Positions 60,501-64,000 of a DNA stretch of 64,000 nucleotides are shown here, piece after piece (position 1 is the stretch's first letter; each line of letters starts with the position of its first letter). Made by a program: the position numbers and the translations under genes. Source of the DNA: Setophaga petechia (taxonomy: Eukaryota > Chordata > Aves > Passeriformes > Parulidae); NCBI GenBank assembly GCA_024362935.1, contig JANCRA010000009.1:10806001-10870000 (forward strand). The letters run 5' to 3'. The notes beneath the pieces are model-generated. The model was not told the origin of the DNA. It ran no database searches and saw only the letters and a list, made by a program, of their open reading frames with translations.

Positions 60501-63500
60501 ATAACTGAAGGGCTCTTTAGCCTAGCTGGTGAAAGGAAAATTAATGACTTGAAATTAGAGTCAGATATATAGAAGTCAAAAATAGAATGGTTTCAACAGG
60601 GATTTAGCAGCACCCAAACATGGTTAAATGCATTATAAAGTCTGATAATTGCTTCTGACCTTAAAAATCAATGCACCTATACAGACAACATCAGCTAAGG
60701 CCTCTGTACACTTTGACTCAATATCGAGCAAAAAACTCCATCACTTTTTGTTGCCAAAGCCTGAGCTGCAACAAGCCCTCTAATTAACCATCACCCACAA
60801 CTATCCTAACACACACTTATTTCAAATTATACACAGAGTTTTCTTCTACTGCTTCGAGACTGTTCATACAAACTGACTTTAAAGGTTCACTGCTGAAACA
60901 AATGAAAAGCAGTCTGCTCAGCAGGATCCTACAAAGCATTTATTAAAGACAGAACAAATACAAATGAGACAATGAATTAAGCAAAAGAGTTCTCTGAACA
61001 AGAAGCCATGATTCTGTTCAGCCCCTGCACAATGGGATCAGCCACAATAAGACTACCCACTCATTTCAGTCCAAGTGTTTACTGATGAGCAGTGGAAGCT
61101 GCATGTATTTCCTTGGCTTTCTGCAGTGCTGAGAGATCTCTCCTTATGACAAATTAGGAGCCAAGCTCTTTATCAAAAAAATTGAGGGTTCTAGGCAGAA
61201 ATTATCATCATCCCTGGATGCAGAGTATGGCAAAAATACTTGTAAAATATGTTCCTATCCTAAACTCTGATCATGAAATGCAGGCCCCATTTGATAGCTG
61301 TGTGAGATTCCATGAAGATTTCACTAGTTGAAGATAGGGCAGTCAATAAGGTTAGAAAACAAAAACCTAGTGATAGCCTTTAATCTCTATCCATTTATAG
61401 ATCAAGGGCAGGTGGATTCATTACATTCAGTACTGTAATGAGCTTTTTTTCTTTAGCTTTAATGTTACATTGAATTTCATACCATTACACTCAATGTCAC
61501 TCTTGAATTTTTCAGTACCTTTAAGATGAATTACCACAAAGAAATTCCCACAATTTCCTTGCACATCGTTACAGGAATGATCACACCTGTCACGCCATAC
61601 CAGGAAAACTGGCAAATGTTCTATTATTTTTCAAACACTTACCAACCAACCTTGTGGAGGCTTTTTCCACCCCAAAGCATCCACAAGTTTCTCCAGATGG
61701 AGGAATTTTGATTAATGTTCTGTTGTGTTAGAGACAATTCAGTACAGTATTGATACAATATTGCCAGCATAGTCTTTATGATGCTTTGATTAATGAATTT
61801 AAGTTTGGTGTGTGTTGGGTTTTCTATACCTTGTTTTGTGTTTGTTTCTTTAGCTTTAAAAAAATTGCTTCTCTCTTTACAACTCAGCTTTGAAAGGTTC
61901 TGGAGGTTTCATCTGAAAATACAATAAAGGATTTTTCCACAGTTAAGTGCAGTCAGCATTTGCTTTAACCCAAGTGGGAGTTACAGAGATCAGCAGTTCC
62001 CATATAGTAAACAGAGAATGATATTCAACAGCAGAACCCACTCGTACATCACTTACTTACTGCCTAGCTCAGTGATCTGGGAACACGAGCAGTGGTTATA
62101 CTATGAGTGTCATGATGGCGTGAAGTCCATGCACTAAAACAAGAAGCCATTTGCAGAAAGTTTTGTGAGGTAAAATCTGGCAAACTGCAGCAGAGGTTTC
62201 TGCACTCATTACTGGCAGAAAAAACAGGGCAGTCAGAGGCTGTTTACTCCCTGTTGGGCTTGTCTTTACACCAGGTGATACAGGACAAGTAATGGAAGAT
62301 TAAGAGCCAACTTCATGTTTAAGACTGGATGCAGGGAGATACTTTTAAAATTGGTGTGCTCTGCTCAACACTAGAGTGCCGGTCTTGCCCCATGGGATAG
62401 TTATTACTTGCTGGCTCTGGGCCAAGAACCCTGCACAGTGTTCTCCTGCTTGCAAAGGAGCCTCTGCAGGGCCACATCATCCTTCCACTCCATTTGAAAT
62501 TTGTGAGCAGTCACCAAATGACAAGGAAAGAGAGGAAGGAGCACAGTGTCCAGCTAGCAGTGCACAGGCATGTGTGGAAAATTGCATTTGTTCACGGGCG
62601 CTCAAGTGCCTACTGAAGACACGCCTGTGTGATATGAACACCCTCTGCTCTCCCTGGTTCCTCTTTCATTCAGAGACAACACCATCTCCTGAAAGCTGCT
62701 ACTGTTAGCCAGAACAAAACATTTTTTTTTCCTCTAGCTAACCTCCATGGAGCATCTCAGGCAGTCGATACCTCTGTGCACATGACATAGTAGTTCAGCA
62801 ACTGTCCTAAAATAAATCTGTACAAATACAGGGAAAAGCTCAAAGAGAGTAAGGAACACAGGCTCAGTCATAGCTCAGCAACATAACTGCCCAAGGAGAA
62901 AACACTTCCCTTTGACTTAAAAAGCTTCTCTGAGAAGTCTTTTATTGAACTGTCAGACGCCACTGCAGCACTCAGATGACTGCCCTCGATAAAAGTTTTC
63001 CACTGACTCTGACAGTGCAGTTTCTGCCTCCTATTTAACAGATTAAAAATGAGAGCAAATACATTTTAGAAATAGCTGTAGAAAAAGACAAGTATAAATT
63101 TGAATGGGTGAGCAGGTTGTGAAAGTAAAACTCAGTTCAAGTTGGGACAGGGCAAGGACAAAATGACCACGATGAAAAAATTGCACTTAAATATCTGAAT
63201 TGGGCAACAATTGTCATACATAAGCACTCTCCATACAGCTTGATCGCACTGAAAGAAAGCCTACCAAAACAAACCAGCATTCAAATTTTCAATGAGCAAA
63301 AGAAACACATTCAAACTTCAAAATTATAGCTAATTTTTCCCCTCTTTCCTGCACAAACCATATAAGATTTGTAATATTAGAAATGCTTCATCTGCCCAAC
63401 CTGCAATATAAGGAGCCACTCTGACATCAGACTTACATAATGAATATTAACAGAGCACTTTCCATCATATTTTTATTATCTCTGAATCAAGTTTTAAGTC

Positions 63501-64000
63501 AACATCAGTTAGCCTGACTTTTATAGCCAGGGGGAAAAAAAGTCTTAGAGAAATATTTTGATAAACTAGTGCAAAGAGTCAAGCTTCATATACAAGACTA
63601 GAGATGTTATGAAAAGATAATTTATTTTGTCTAAGTATCCTTGGATCATCAGATGTGAGAGCTAGGCAGCACAGCTGACAACCTTACACTGCAACTTTGC
63701 TAAATCCCGGTTACATTTCACAAAAAAATTAATTGAACAAAGCCGTGTTGATGCAGTGATCATGCATGTTGCTAGTCTACATGCAAACCATGTAAAAATG
63801 AACCCAAGACCAAACACTGTTGTGCTGTGACCCTTCTGGGGAACGCTGCGGTTAGCTTTCCCTTCAAGCCCCAGATCAAGGATGCTAGTGCCCTCTTCTG
63901 GGCCTGTCCTTAGGAAACCATCAAGATACAGCGTCTTTCTGTTCAACAGAACAAAAGGCTCAAGGTCTTTTCCAACTGTGCCTCTTCAGCAAACAGAGGT
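57561..64000. other. Unique DNA, nothing recognised
   Basis: It contains the two longest frames outside the repeats, 58450-59037 (195 codons) and 59193-59651 (152 codons), both plus. Neither shows a recognisable domain, and I treat them as chance frames. No RNA gene or mobile element was identified. Confidence 0.55.

Overview
The window is repeat-dominated vertebrate DNA, almost certainly from a bird. The main evidence is four truncated CR1 LINE 3' fragments: three carry the antisense 3'-end text and one is in sense orientation. There is also an LTR-like element with a TATA box and an AATAAA signal, and AT-rich unique sequence with no compact genes. A songbird is a guess only. I found no protein-coding exon, tRNA or rRNA that I can defend; the reading frames present are short and look like chance or repeat products.

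Layout. (1) Positions 1-22611 are the end of a large tandem satellite array, cut by the left edge of the window. It has two related monomers. A is about 369 bp. B is about 435 bp and equals a diverged A plus about 66 bp containing a 69-bp hairpin (33-bp arms, 3-nt loop). Two B classes (alpha, beta) and four A types (A1-A4) form a six-monomer higher-order repeat (HOR), Balpha-A1-A2-A3-Bbeta-A4, of 2346 bp. Four units are intact (10449-17487 holds three in a row; 19095-21440 the fourth). One compound unit (6561-10448) and one short unit (17488-19094) record unequal exchange. The block before 6561 is less regular, and the right edge decays into plain A monomers that stop against a CR1 fragment. 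(2) Positions 22611-36118 are AT-rich unique DNA with CR1 pieces, a TA/TG microsatellite and a probable solo LTR (27113-27698). (3) Positions 36119-42725 are an old, diverged cluster of the same satellite. It has inverted monomers at both ends, a strand switch on a palindrome remnant at 36513-36546, a block of about eight units of roughly 180 bp carrying TTAGGG telomere-like tracts (37486-38990), and an LTR-like insertion flanked by a short direct repeat (40252-40593). (4) Positions 42726-64000 are again mostly unique AT-rich DNA with two CR1 fragments, one of which (47146-47545) ends in a perfect 15-bp inverted repeat typical of template switching.

How the parts relate. The young array and the old cluster share one monomer family, so this chromosome region has hosted the satellite at two ages. 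The recurring theme is the B hairpin. It is kept nearly perfect in 18 copies, its 3-nt loop occurs in both orientations, and several rearrangement boundaries of the old cluster fall on its remnants. My best candidate for something undescribed is this hairpin-bearing higher-order satellite. Whether it acts as a fragile site, a small-RNA source or a centromeric/subtelomeric array cannot be decided from sequence alone.
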